64,000 nucleotides of DNA, taken from positions 33,533,321 to 33,597,320 of the forward strand of contig NC_133115.1 in the NCBI RefSeq assembly GCF_022965805.1. Direction: 5' to 3'. Each line of letters starts with the position of its first letter. Position 1 is the stretch's first letter. Source of the stretch: Primulina eburnea. Its lineage: Eukaryota > Streptophyta > Magnoliopsida > Lamiales > Gesneriaceae. Made by a program: the position numbers and the translations under genes. The notes under the pieces are model-generated. The model saw only the letters and a list, made by a program, of their open reading frames with translations. It was not told the DNA's origin and did no database searches. Of this stretch, positions 13,271-24,707 are shown in pieces.

Positions 13271-13444
13271 CTTGTGTGAGACGGTTTCACGGGTCGAATT
13301 TGTGAGACGGATCTCTTATTTGAGTTATCCATGAAAAAGTATAATTTTTTATGCTAAGAGTATTACTTTTTATTGTGAATATAGGTAGGGTTGACCCGTC
13401 TCACAGATTAGTATCCGTGAGACGTTCTTACATAAGACACACTC
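13271..13444 (+). mobile_element. Palindromic short element (GAGACGG family), copy 2
   Basis: Second copy 57 bp after the first and in the same orientation. It has the same order of motifs: GTGTGAGACGGTTTCAC, TGTGAGACGG, GGTTGACCCGTCTCACAG, then GTGAGACGTTCTTACATAAG. Several substitutions from copy 1. Confidence 0.85.
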
Positions 13445-13593
13445 TTTAAAAAAATATATTTCTTTGAAGTACTAATAATTTTTAAAAAATTCTCTGAAAA
13501 TCTATAATAATTCGATTTTAAATAGAAATTATTATAATGGATAGGACTCTGGACTAATTCAAGTTTATAAATTATAACTTAACTTTATATCTT

Positions 13594-13770
13594 GAGTAGG
13601 TCTCTTGTGAGACAGTCTCACGAATCTTTATCTGTGAGACTTGTCAACTCTACTGATATTCATAATAAAAAGTAATACTCTTAGCATAAAAAATAACGAT
13701 TTATCATGGATGACCTAAATAAGATATTTGTCTCACAAAATACAACCTTTAAGACTGTTTCACACAAGTT
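13594..13770 (-). mobile_element. Palindromic short element (GAGACGG family), copy 3
   Basis: Reverse-orientation copy: CTCTTGTGAGACAGTCTCAC on the left, TGTTTCACACAAGTTT on the right, with the central AATAAAAAGTAATACTCTTA in between. More diverged than copies 1 and 2. Confidence 0.8.
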
Positions 13771-15421
13771 TTTATTTTATATCTTTTGGCCAAACCATTA
13801 GATTTTATGTAGGCAACTGTATCCCTCTACAAGACTTTTTTTCTTCTATGTAAAGGAAAGTTGTAATTTAAATAAAATTTTATCTCGGAATTTTTTTTGT
13901 GTGTTAATCCACGTAGAGCACATTTGAGCACATTATTTAATAACTATATATATATATATATAATAGTATAATAATTCATTTAATATAAAAGAGTGGTGGG
14001 CATGATTCATGAAGATCCTTTTCGTAATTTCTCCTCGTGGGCTTTCATATGTCCTTCCTTAAAATACAAAACAATTTTGACTCCAACGTCACACTATTTA
14101 AATTGAAAAAAAATTAAAATCCATTCAAATACGCGTATTGTCTAAATCCTACATTAAAGAAGACATTGTATGAATTCTTAGTGCTAAGGATCAGGTTGTT
14201 ATGTTTATGAGTGTGAAGATGTGTATGTCTTTCTACTAGTGTTGTCTCGTATCTTTTAGTGATCATTCTTAGTCTTATCATTTTTCTACTATCAGTCATG
14301 TCCTCAGTAGAGATATTTTTGCTCATTAAATTATAGTTTCACTTTTTTACGACTCACTTAACCAATCAGATCAAACAAACTTGATGCACGAGAATTTTCC
14401 AGAACGTTACTTATCTCAAGATTATTCTCACTCGTATACACTTAACTCCGTTACAAAGCAACAAGTTAGTGTAAAGTTATATTGGTAATTAATTAAAGTT
14501 TAACTTTAAGCAAGGGTGAAGAGAAAGTGAACGTTTTAGTACAATATATCGCAACGACGATCTAATCATTATCACTGTTTTAAAATATTTTGTGTGGGAT
14601 CGAGCATAGACCCCATACAATTGATTAATAATGATAATCAGATCCACATTGTTAGTAATACTTTACTGTAGGATCAAATTAGCAAACCAGAAAAAAACCG
14701 TTGGTTTGGATCGAGTTTTATTTGATCACGATTTGGATCGGTTTTAAAATTAATCAAACTGAAAAATATTTATTTTGTTCGACGTTTAGATAAAATAATC
14801 CAAACCAAAGTGGTTTCATAAATATAACAATTTCTAAATCATAGAAATATTTTATTTGATTTTCAACAGTGTCATGTAGCATTTTCCAAATGACGACCAT
14901 TAGATGATTATATTATTATTTTCCTTATTTTAAAAAGCTAATTTTATTTTTACATTCATTATTTGTCAAAATGCTTTTTGGAAAATCGGATGTTACAATT
15001 TAGATTTTGCTATGTCATTTCATTTGTACCTGAATAAGTGCAGGAGGAAGTACTTAACCTTAATCTTGAAACAACCAGAAAATTGAACCTGACCACCGAG
15101 ATACATATCTAAACTATGTGGGAAATTGGTGAAGCCCCTCCACCGTTTCAATGAAGTCAACCCTGAACCATGCACATTTTTTTAGGTATTTCCGAACCTG
15201 AAAAATGATCTTACCAATATTGAACTTACGATCAGAGTATTTGGATTGATTTCAGGCTGTCCAAAGAAACCACGTACATGATGAAATGGGATGATTTCTT
15301 TAACGCGACCTTGACGATTCCAGTTGGCATTAATGCATCAAGAACTTAAATTGGAAGGTGTAACAGGCGCATGAGGTAGGAACTAAGCGGAAGCTGGTGG
15401 GCAGCATTGAGCCTGCTATGT
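13771..15421. other. Intergenic, no gene recognised
   Basis: AT-rich DNA with a short TA run near 13946-13960. No ORF with family resemblance and no clear repeat boundary. Confidence 0.4.
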
Positions 15422-15822
15422 TCAAAACTTAAGTATTTTGTTCAAAACGTTGCACAAGCTAATAGGTCTGAATTGTGACCAGCGTTGAGCCTGCTCTGTT
15501 TTCGACAGTAATATGATAGTCTTAGCCGTTACAATACGAGGTAATGAATCTCTTTCAAAGAATTTTTGTATAGCAGTTACCACATCATCTTCGATAATAT
15601 ACCAACAATGTTTAAAAAACATGGCGGAGAAACCATCCGGTCCAGCAGCACTATCGGCATCCAAGGAGAAACCACCTGTTTGAATTCCTCATCAGAAGGA
15701 ATAACAATCAATTTCGAATTATCATATGTGGGATGACCCCCCGCGAAGCGGCGAAGGTAATTCAAAATGGTGTCTTCCCCTGACAGCAAAATAGTCATAT
15801 ATAAATAAGGAATTTGAAGCAT
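15422..15822 (-). pseudogene. LINE (non-LTR retrotransposon) reverse transcriptase fragment, frameshifted
   Basis: The minus strand encodes the region leading into a plant LINE (L1/RTE type) reverse transcriptase. It includes IPSDEEFKQVV, then in another frame LDADSAAGPDGFSAMFF, HCWYIIEDDV, TIILLSK and WSQFRPISLCNVLNKI. The frame changes near 15660, and the polymerase core that should follow (YADD region) is absent at the left end. It is a dead 5'-and-3'-truncated fragment. No endonuclease, poly-A tail or target duplication was found. Confidence 0.85.
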
Positions 15823-16090
15823 TGTTTAGTTAAGATTTTTTAGTAGGGTCGTTATTTAATTAACATAACTTTGGTATATAGATTTGATATCTCTAGAGGT
15901 TTACGATTAAGTTATGACAATTAAACTTAATGTTTCAGGTGCATACACTTTTTATTCTAACATTATTTTGCAAAGCTTCAAAATAATGGATTTGAATGCA
16001 TCTTGTTGTTATCGTTGCTTTATTGTTTCCTTATCCGTTGGAACTCTATATTCGGTTATGTCCTAGTGATATTTTGGATTATATATATAT

Positions 16091-16436
16091 AATGTGAACC
16101 ACATCTTTGTTCATGCAGGTCAAAGTGTTATATGTGACGAGCATATGAGCACAACTTGATTTTCTATGGTCAAAGTGCTTCATGATGAGGTCACATTGTG
16201 AATGTTCTATTCTGTTAATCATGTGAGTCACATCTTGGTCCCTGTGAGTCAAAGTGTTGCATATAGAGATGCAAGTGACTCACCTCTTGTTTGCTTAGTC
16301 AGAGTTTTGCATGATGAGGTCCTATTTTGGATGTTATGTTCTGTTTTGTCGGTCATATGAGTCACATCTTGGTTCATGCGTGTCAAAGTACTACATGTAA
16401 AGGAGCATATGAGCCACCTCTTATTTCCCTATGTTC
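16091..16436 (+). repeat. Diverged tandem repeat, about 2.7 units of ~130 bp
   Basis: Repeated phrases recur in order: GAGTCACATCTTGGT, GTCAAAGTGTTGCAT, GACTCACCTCTTGTTT, GTCAGAGTTTTGCATGATGA, then TGTTATGTTCTGTT. Units begin near 16091, 16224 and 16355. The third unit is interrupted by the LTR at 16442 and continues after it at 17845 (GTTGCGTGATAGAAATT). Confidence 0.7.
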
Positions 16437-16441
16437 AGAGT

Positions 16442-17839
16442 TGTAAGAATCGATTTTTTTCCATATCATTGTACGGAAATTTGTAGGATTTGATTTGTTT
16501 TATAAATAATAATAATAAGATATGCACCTTGGGAAATTAATTGTTGGAAATAGTTTTGCCAAGTCAAGAATAATACACCAAGGCCTGCATATTTTCGAAT
16601 TTTTGGGAGAAGATATGGCAAGATTTGGGAGATATCATGCAAGGTTTAGGAGAATGATTGCATGGATATGGACAATTTCGAAATTTTGAAAATTTGACCT
16701 AATATTTGATAGCATATAAGCTTGAGTCAAAGAAGTGAAATAAATCATTCTCTCCCTTGCACCATATTTTCGAACATATTAGGGTGGGAATCAAGGATTT
16801 AAATCCCACGAAATTGGAAGATAAATCAGCAACAATGGCAAGGAAATTGGAATCAAATATTGTGAGATTTATGTCAATCTTGAGCATGATTTTAGTGTCA
16901 TAATTAACTCTCTTCCCTCCACCTATAAATAATCCATCATTACTATTCATTCTCACACCATAGAATTTCGAAATCCTTGCTGAAAGTTCGAATTCCAGCA
17001 GCCTCTTCCTAGCCGAAATCTTGCACAAAAAGCGTCCAAGTTAGCCTAGATTGTGAGCCGAAGCGCTGCCCGAGGGAGGAGCCAGAAGCGACCCAATCCC
17101 CGAAGTTGTGCATCACATTTTTTAGCATTCAAACACTGTAAGTGGGCTGTTTTAAAGAATTAATTTCGATTATGCATTCTTCGTGTGTTTTTGAAAATAC
17201 AGTTGAGTACATATTCTTTTCTACTCCTTTTCTTGTGTCAAATTGACATACTGTTTTAAACACTGTGAGGAGTCGACTGTGTATAGGTGGAATCCCAACC
17301 ATGACGTACCCTTACGTGGTGGGGGATATAACCGCTATATGGCCTCGCCCCCTTAGAGGAGTAAAAATTAGAGACTGACGTCAGTAAACTATAGTAAGTT
17401 TGATAAATCACAGTGGCTGGTAAATGTTATGCATGTTTATGAAGTATGTAAGCAAGTCATGTGTTTCGAAATTTACACATGTTGTTTTATTGTGCTCGAT
17501 ATGCCCCCATTTACTGAGTATTCCCAAATACTCACCCCCCTTATAACCCTTCCCAGATAAGTTTGAAGAAGAAATCGAGGAGGAAGAGTCTGAACGATTC
17601 TGGGGATAGTGAATGTTCGAGAATTAGATTAAGTTTAAGTTTATTATTATTCAGTTTTACGTTTCCGCATTAAACTCTGTCGTTTTTGGGATTTCGGTTT
17701 TGTAAAGACAATTGTTATTTCATTTGAGATTATGATATATAAACTAGTTTCGGTTTACACTGTGCTACAAAGGCTTGTTGTTTCGATTGTATGATTGTTA
17801 AACAACGTCGGTGTCAACCCTGAGATTCGGGGCGTGACA
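16442..17839 (+). mobile_element. Solo LTR of the Gypsy family seen at 32-48 kb
   Basis: Starts TGTAAGAATC and ends GATTCGGGGCGTGACA. It is flanked by the 5-bp direct repeat AGAGT (16437-16441 and 17840-17844). The last ~300 bp match, in reverse complement and with divergence, the LTRs at 32.4-48 kb (AACAACG-TCGGTGTC, AAGGCTTGTTGTTTCG). A TATAAATA box lies at 16924-16931, equivalent to the TATA box of the younger LTRs. There is no internal region, so it is a recombination-derived solo LTR, older than the two complete-ended elements. Short ORFs inside it are not considered genes. Confidence 0.82.
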
Positions 17840-17844
17840 AGAGT

Positions 17845-20613
17845 GTTGCGTGATAGAAATTCAGATATGGATTCTGTTATTATGATCTTCTTGCATTCTG
17901 TCATCTTATTTGCATGTGTATTTATTATTTATTGTTGTGAAAGTTTTTGTCGTTATCTTTGAAATTGAATTAGTAGCTGGGTTTGGTTTTAACTAATAAT
18001 TTTGGTGAAGAAAGTGAATACGTAGAATATATAGAAGAGTTTATTGAGGATGAAGAAAACGTAAAAGAGTATTAATCTTAGAGCTTGGAGACATGATTTT
18101 TTTTAGGATTCATAAATCATAGATAATTTCTTTTCAAATGTTGCATGTGTCCGAGATTATCAAGTATCGATAATGACTTTTTTTTTTCCCATTTCTAGAA
18201 GTCCCTTTTTTCAATAAATAGAAAATGTAGCTATGCGGAATAATATTAATTAGTTCTGTTGGAAAAAAATAAACGTTGATCATAACAGGGACATTACGCG
18301 TGCCATTATTTTGAAATAAGAATGAATACTGCTTGACTTCACTTCACCAACCCACAAAATAAATATTTTGTTTTTTTGCAAATTTCATGATGGAATTTGG
18401 ACATCAATTTCATAGAAAATCAGAGGTATAAGGTTGACATATGAAGATGTACGTGCATTTTATGGAATATTTAACAAATTACTGTTCTTACCACACACAT
18501 ACCGACAGTGTAGTCTCATAAACACCCTTTTTCTAAATCATGTTTCTTTGAATTCAATTAATTTCAAAAGTTATTATATTTTTCATACCCGTGACATTCA
18601 AATCATAAACACCTTTTGTCTAAATCATATTATATTAGTGGAATAAACGAGTGTTTGACGCATGATTATACATTTTATTTTTTTAACCAATATTTTTCTC
18701 AGGTGAACGTGTTGTATGGAGCTTGCCCGACATGATTTACCAGACTAACGTATTTTGTTGATTAATACTGCTTAATTAAAAGATATATTATCTAAAAGTA
18801 GCGACTTTGAGTCTCACGTCATTTGAAAAAAAAAATTATCTAGATTGAAAGGAGGGCCTCAAAGAGTGTAGCCCTTTAATTTGACAAATTTTTATATACA
18901 TACCTAACGTGTTTTCAGTAGGTGAAAACCTAGCTTCGAGGTGGAGGGGGCCGAATTTAGACAAGAAGATGGATATTTAGGGAGACAAAAACTTGAAATA
19001 TTGTTTGTTTTCTAATTTCTAATTTTATTACATTTTCATTCCCGGGACATAATATAAGTTTCCATACCTATAATTAATTGAATTTGTGAGTGTTTCACCA
19101 ATGTTTATACGTTCTATTCATCTTTAAAAAACATTTTATCGGACAAACATATCGCACAGAGCTTGCCTAACATGGTTGACACTATCTAATGCGTACCGAA
19201 AAATAACAATTATGGGCCTCACAAGTCACAACATTAAAAGAAATCGAATGGTTCTATATTCAGAGGACCTCAAAGAATTCGTGGACGCTGTTGAATTTGG
19301 ATAAACTGGTCTGTTTTCTCCTTCAAATATGAAACCATGCATATTCTCTCCCTACTCTTCCTTTTCCGAATCAACGAGCTCGATCGATATCAAATGGCTG
19401 CCGTGGTTAATTTGCCCAGAAATACACCGGCAACTCATCGTCTGCTGAGCTTACCATCAGATGCAGACAGAGACGCGCGCGCACACACATATATATATCC
19501 GATCGACGAAATGGGATTATAGTTTGGAGATGATCTTTTCTAAAACGTCGGAATCAAAATTCAAGATTCTATCTCAGATGACGTTGACCGAAACACGGCA
19601 GGTGAATATATATCCTTGTCTCATTCGGTCTTTGTTAATTTGTATGATCCGAGAGAAGATTACTCGGTGTATTCATGTAGTGGTTCTAGTCTGTTGGATA
19701 CAAAGATTGTGTGATCGTGTAGTGTATATTGATTAATTGTATTATGTGTAGAATTCCTTGAGCTGAATTTACTCAGTCGGAGATTCTTTTACTATACATA
19801 GTTCTTGATTTTTTGATATACTCGAAAGAGTAAAGATAGTATTTTTAATTGATAAGAAATTATTGTTCATATTGTAATTTGATAGATAAAATAGTGAATG
19901 TCCTATTCATGTACCACCAAGTTTGGAAAGTGGAACCCCCACAGGTTTACAAGACATCATCGACGATGACAAGATGAGAATTGGCTCTTGTAGAAGAGTA
20001 ATATCATGCTAAAGGTTCATTGTGGGTATCCCCCTCCCTTGTAACTAAAAAAAAAAAAATTTATTCGTGAGTCACTTAAATAAAATATTTGTCTCACAAA
20101 ATTGATATATGACTGTTTCACGTAAGTTTTTGGTAAACAAAATTTGGCCGAATTGAATTGCTATAGATTTATTATTTATTTGTTTTTTTGAGTCCCGAAG
20201 AGAATAGTTATAATTGTATATCAAAATTGAGATTTTATCCAAATTTATATTTTCTTAAATGAAAAAAGTTTTAAGATTCAATCAAATAAATAAATTACGT
20301 AACGTCGGTCCCAAATATGCTGTCACGTTGGTAATCCCAAGACGATCTGATTATCCAAGCCACTTCTCGGCGGCGGTCATAAAAGCAGCCACCACGGACC
20401 GTCGTGATCAATTGGACTTCACTGTTGGATTCCGCCGCCGTTGCAGTGACTTTCAAGGTTTTGTTCTCCACTCATTTTTACCGTGGCAGGAGCGCGATCG
20501 CCGGAAAGGCGGCAAATTATTTGATTTGAACTTTGACTGTTTCTGTTTCTGTTTCTCTTCATTTATTGGATTTGATTTTTTTTTTTTTGGGGGTGAAAAG
20601 GTTGATCTTTTCG
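17845..20613. other. Intergenic DNA upstream of the carrier gene
   Basis: No gene recognised. A weak direct duplication links ~18650-18880 with ~19085-19280 (shared GAGCTTGCC..ACATG, GGCCTCA and CCTCAAAGA phrases). At 20063-20135 there is a 3' part of the GAGACGG short element in reverse orientation (ATATTTGTCTCACAAAAT, GACTGTTTCACGTAAG). The carrier promoter should lie in 20140-20610. Confidence 0.4.
20063..20135 (-). mobile_element. Palindromic short element (GAGACGG family), truncated copy
   Basis: Only one end is present: GTGAGTCACTTAAATAAAAT, TTTGTCTCACAAAAT and ACTGTTTCACGTAAGTTTTT align with the first ~70 bp of the family read in reverse. The other half is missing. Confidence 0.6.
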
Positions 20614-22947
20614 ATGGATTTGGATCTGGAGTCTCTAGTGGAGGCGACGTCGGGTGCGGTGGGTGCACTGGTCAGCACCACCATTTTGTATCCTCTCGAC
20701 ACTTGCAAGACAAAGTATCAAGCTGAAAATCGAGCTCACCATCACCAAAAATACAGGTTTTGTCTTCTTTTAGGCGTTGTGGTTGATAATTTTAATTTAT
20801 AGGCAATTAGGTACATTTTCTGCGTCATGCTGGTGGTTTTACATCTACTGCTATGAGCTATCATGATTCTTTTTTTTTTTACATGTAAACTCTAGATGTC
20901 GTGTAGAGTTTTTATCCTTGTAATGAATCATGCTCCCCCTCTTTAGCATGGGACGGGGAAGTGTTTGTTTACTGGGAAAATAGTTTTGGTTTGCTTGTGT
21001 GCTTGATTCCATCATTTTGGTGTGATGCGAAATCTTGGGCGTATGAATTAAGTGGATGGCTTTTTTGTCATCTGGCCATAACGTCCCTGAAGAAGTTGGG
21101 AAACGAGAAATCGCGTCTTTCTTCATGTTTACTGGGATGAAGTATAAGGGGAGAGACAGTATTGATGGACGCTATTTGATATTTCATCAATTAATAAATT
21201 TTTGCATTACATTACCTATGTATTTCAATCAGGAAACTTTTTTGTCGGAAAAACTATGTGATTCTAATTATTACTCGGACACGGGGATTGAAAAAGACCC
21301 AAAAAAGCAATGGTGCGAAAGCTAAACTATGCAGACTTGTTACTTTTGCAAGTATTTATGATCCGTGGGGTTTGAGATTTAAACAGAAATAGACTCGAGC
21401 ATATTTCATGTCAGCATTGAGATTTTAGATTAACTCGGCTGTCTCCAAATATCAGTGTTTGGAATTATTGCTTTTGCTAATTTCAAAAACTCTGTATATG
21501 CAATTTTAGACCGTTTTGTGAGTTGGGTTTGCGATTGGTGAAAAGGGTACCTTTGTTTGCTGTGACGTCCTCACATCAACATGACATGGTAACAACATAC
21601 AATTTGAAGAGCTTCTGTGCCTATGTCTCTCATTCGTCAGCTAAGCAGCAGCTGTCTTAAATAAGCTGAGTCTATGACTTTTATTCTAACAGGAATATTT
21701 CGGATGTGTTCTGGGAAGCAGTTTCCAGGCATCAAGTACTTTCCTTGTATCAAGGCCTGGGAACTAAGAACCTGCAGGCTCTCATTTCACAGTTTGTCTA
21801 TTTCTATGGATATAGTTTCTTTAAGAGATTGTATTTAAGAGAAAGCGGATCCAAATCTATAGGAACTGCAGCTAATCTGGTCATTGCTGCTGCTGCTGGC
21901 ACATGCACGGCTATTGTAACGCAGGCATGTCTGGAATTTCCCTATTCCTCTTTGCAAAAAAGCCAGCACCATTCTGGTTGCATTACGAGTGTTTATTTAT
22001 TTTATGTTGAATGATGAAAAAGGGTTAAAGTTTATAAGGTTTTAGTCCCCTGGTTGGTAATATGAAGGATCTTGGATATTTTTATTATAGCGAGTCTCGA
22101 CCTGCCAGTTTAACGTTAATATTTTTTGGTATATGTGTTACTATGTCTGAAATAGGTAGCCTGATTATGGTTTTATTGATCAGCCTCTTGATACAGTATC
22201 ATCAAGAATGCAAACTAGTGATTTTGGGAAATCCAAAGGCCTTTGGAAGTCCCTTTCTGTGGGAACTTGGAGTGAGGCATTTGATGGTCTAGGAATCTCT
22301 CTTCTTCTTACGACAAATCCTTCCATACAGGTTGACTTGATACTAGTTCTTTTAGAGTTCCATTTCTGAAAGTGGATAACTAAATATATTCAAAACCAAT
22401 TCTAATGGAAATTACAAAGCCATGCAGTATACCGTGTTTGATCAGTTGAAGCAGAGACTGTTAAAGAACAGAACGAGCGGACAGAGAGATGGTATATCAT
22501 CTCCAGAAGCACTTTCTGCATTTTCTGCCTTTGTGGTGGGTGCAGTCTCGAAATGCATTGCTACCTGTATGACCTACCCAGCTATAAGGTGATCGAAGGA
22601 CCTGGTGAATTTATCTTACTTGTTAGTTGAGTTATATTGATGAAGTTGCCTTTTCATTTCTGAACAGATGTAAGGTGATGATTCAGTCGGCCAAGTCAGA
22701 TGAAAGTGACGAGGGTAGTGCTCAACTTAAATCCCGTAAGACAGTGTCTGGAACTTTTTACTCCATTTGGGAAAAAGAAGGCTTACTCGGTTTCTTCAAA
22801 GGGCTACAGGCTCAAATGCTGAAGACTGTCTTAAGCTCAGCTCTGCTTTTGATGATAAAGGAGAAGGTCACAAAGACAACATGGGTCCTAATGATCGCAC
22901 TAAGGAGGTTCTTGTTGATAACAAGACCGAGGTTAAAAAGCTCTTAA
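20614..22947 (+). CDS. PNC: Peroxisomal adenine nucleotide carrier (mitochondrial carrier family)
   Basis: Five exons: join(20614..20756, 21693..21924, 22184..22330, 22428..22588, 22668..22947), 963 nt, 320 aa (Arabidopsis PNC1/PNC2 are ~322). It has three carrier repeats, with signature PLDTCK at residues 27-32, PLDTVSSR at ~126 and the diverged YPAIRCK at ~224. Hallmarks of the subfamily are [49 protein letters not shown] and [18 protein letters not shown]. The family imports ATP into peroxisomes in exchange for AMP/ADP, supporting fatty-acid activation and beta-oxidation. Exon 2 ends ACG-CAG followed by GCATGT, so intron 2 has a GC donor; no in-frame GT alternative joins to the PLDT exon. 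The other introns are GT-AG. It converges on the GPI-protein gene. I cannot tell PNC1 from PNC2. Confidence 0.93.
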
Positions 22948-23522
22948 GTAGCACCAACATGATCACCGTGCAATTAAAAGCACAAACCTTAAAGCTTCCG
23001 TTCCATCAAAATATCATAATACCTCTTGGTGAGTCCGATAAATTCAAATATTTTTCGTTTATAAACTTGGTTGTACGCATGGTTGTATTATCGCAACAGA
23101 ATTTAGCAGAAATAATGTTTAGGAATGAGCCTGAACAAGATATGCACAACTTACTATGGTAATGCCTATGAGTTGTATATGTAGCCCGTGTCTGGAACTT
23201 GGGTAGTGATAAAATTTCATCCAAATAATGTCGTCCACGAAATTACGAAAATGTCACCTTGTTAACCGAATAGAAAAGAAAGATATCTTTTTACGGTAGG
23301 AAGAGCCTAAGGATGGAGAGAACATATTGCCAAAATGCGAGTAACACACATCAATGAATGTTTAGCTTTTTACCAAGCTTTCGTCGATATCCCGTGTCCC
23401 TGTCAAGACTGGAAACTGCAGAGTAAGTTTTCTAAGACACAAGAACTTTGCATTGCTTTGCTAAATACTCGAGCCAAAAGGAAAAGTAATTAGATTTGTC
23501 AACCTCGAGTGATCAACTCCAC
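22948..23522. other. Convergent 3' intergenic spacer
   Basis: 575 bp between the stop codons of the carrier (+) and the GPI-anchored protein gene (-). Probably the two 3' UTRs. No further gene seen. Confidence 0.5.
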
Positions 23523-24707
23523 TCAGTGTAATACAAAAAATGCTGCAAATAAAGCCATCAAATGGCCGATAGAAGCAAGGCTGGACGCTCCACTGTCATT
23601 GTTCAAATTAGTTCCCACAGAGTAACTCCCATCAGATGTGCTTGTAGTCAAAATGACAACTATCCAGTTACCTTCAGAACCAATACCAACGCCAGTGAAC
23701 GTGGAATCGTTTAAATAGCGCGTGTATTGCGATTTTGTGAAATTTGATGCGACAAGACTTGGATCGAGGTTGGGAACACAAGCAGGCATGATTTGTCCAT
23801 CTCTTGTAATGGTGGAATTTAACTGGCATTTTATAAGAAGGTTTGGAAAGTCTGTGTACTGAGGTTCGGTGCCTGGTATGGTGTTCGAACCTGTGGTGTT
23901 GGTGCAAGGTTGGTCCTTGAATTGATCTGCAACTTTACTGCTGAGACATTCTGCTCGGTCATTCTTGGTTAATGTTGTCAAGTTTAAGGATGATCTGTAC
24001 TGGTTAATCGCTTGAAGAAGATTGTCGTCCGCATCTGCAGAAGGAATAATAAAGATCGGAGTTATCACCTCAAAATCTATAATAAGTCAAAGACGAAATT
24101 TTTCCTCCGCTGATTTTGGGATCAGATTTGTAACCCCCATTGAGACCTACATTGTTCAGATCTTCAAACCAAAAGACAATAGAGATGAAACAGTGAAGTC
24201 CACAATTTCTTGCTCTTTCTTCCTCTGTACATTTTGGTTCAAAATGTAATCAATTTTACTCAACAGATATGTTCCTAAAATGCATTACTAGCTCAACCAC
24301 CGCTAAAAACGTGAGCACATAAGAGCAACAAAACTAGCCACTGGTTTTGTTTAAAACATAAGAGAACTGCATACATGTTCGAGAAAATCAAGAACTAATC
24401 TCCGAACAAAAAACAGATCTTCAAACCCAGGGATGGAACCACAAAGTTGTCGATAAAAGTTGATATCAAGACGCCCAATTGGCTTGAAATCACAACATTT
24501 TGAAAGCAACAAAGAAATCACCACAATACATAGATAACCATAACCCAAATCCAAGAATTTAAGTCAAAGCAACACAAATTGTTTGTCTTTTAACATTCAA
24601 GAAGATGGGTTTGCTAGAAATTCAGTAGATCAGTTACCACCGCATCTTGCGAGAAGAATGGAGTGTAGGAACAGAGAAAGGAGGAGCCACCATTGGAGAA
24701 ACGCCAT
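23523..24707 (-). CDS. GPI-anchored protein of the At5g19250/At3g06035 family
   Basis: Two exons: complement(join(23523..24034, 24638..24707)), 582 nt, 193 aa (relatives ~196-200). Residues 1-22 (MAFLQWWLLLSLFLHSILLA) are a signal peptide. The mature part begins DADDNLLQAINQYRSSLNL, a recognisable start of this plant family. It has four conserved-looking cysteines and several N-glycosylation sites (NLT, NTT, NST, NFT, NDS). The C-terminus has small residues (DSGASS) followed by a hydrophobic tail ending AALFAAFF-type residues, consistent with GPI anchor addition. The protein is therefore expected at the outer face of the plasma membrane; its function is unknown. The intron is GT-AG in phase 1. 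The first ATG after the promoter side is used. Confidence 0.92.

Noticed and set aside
16699..17028. 109-codon minus-strand ORF inside the solo LTR
   Set aside because: It lies across the LTR promoter region with no homology to any family I recognise; a chance ORF.
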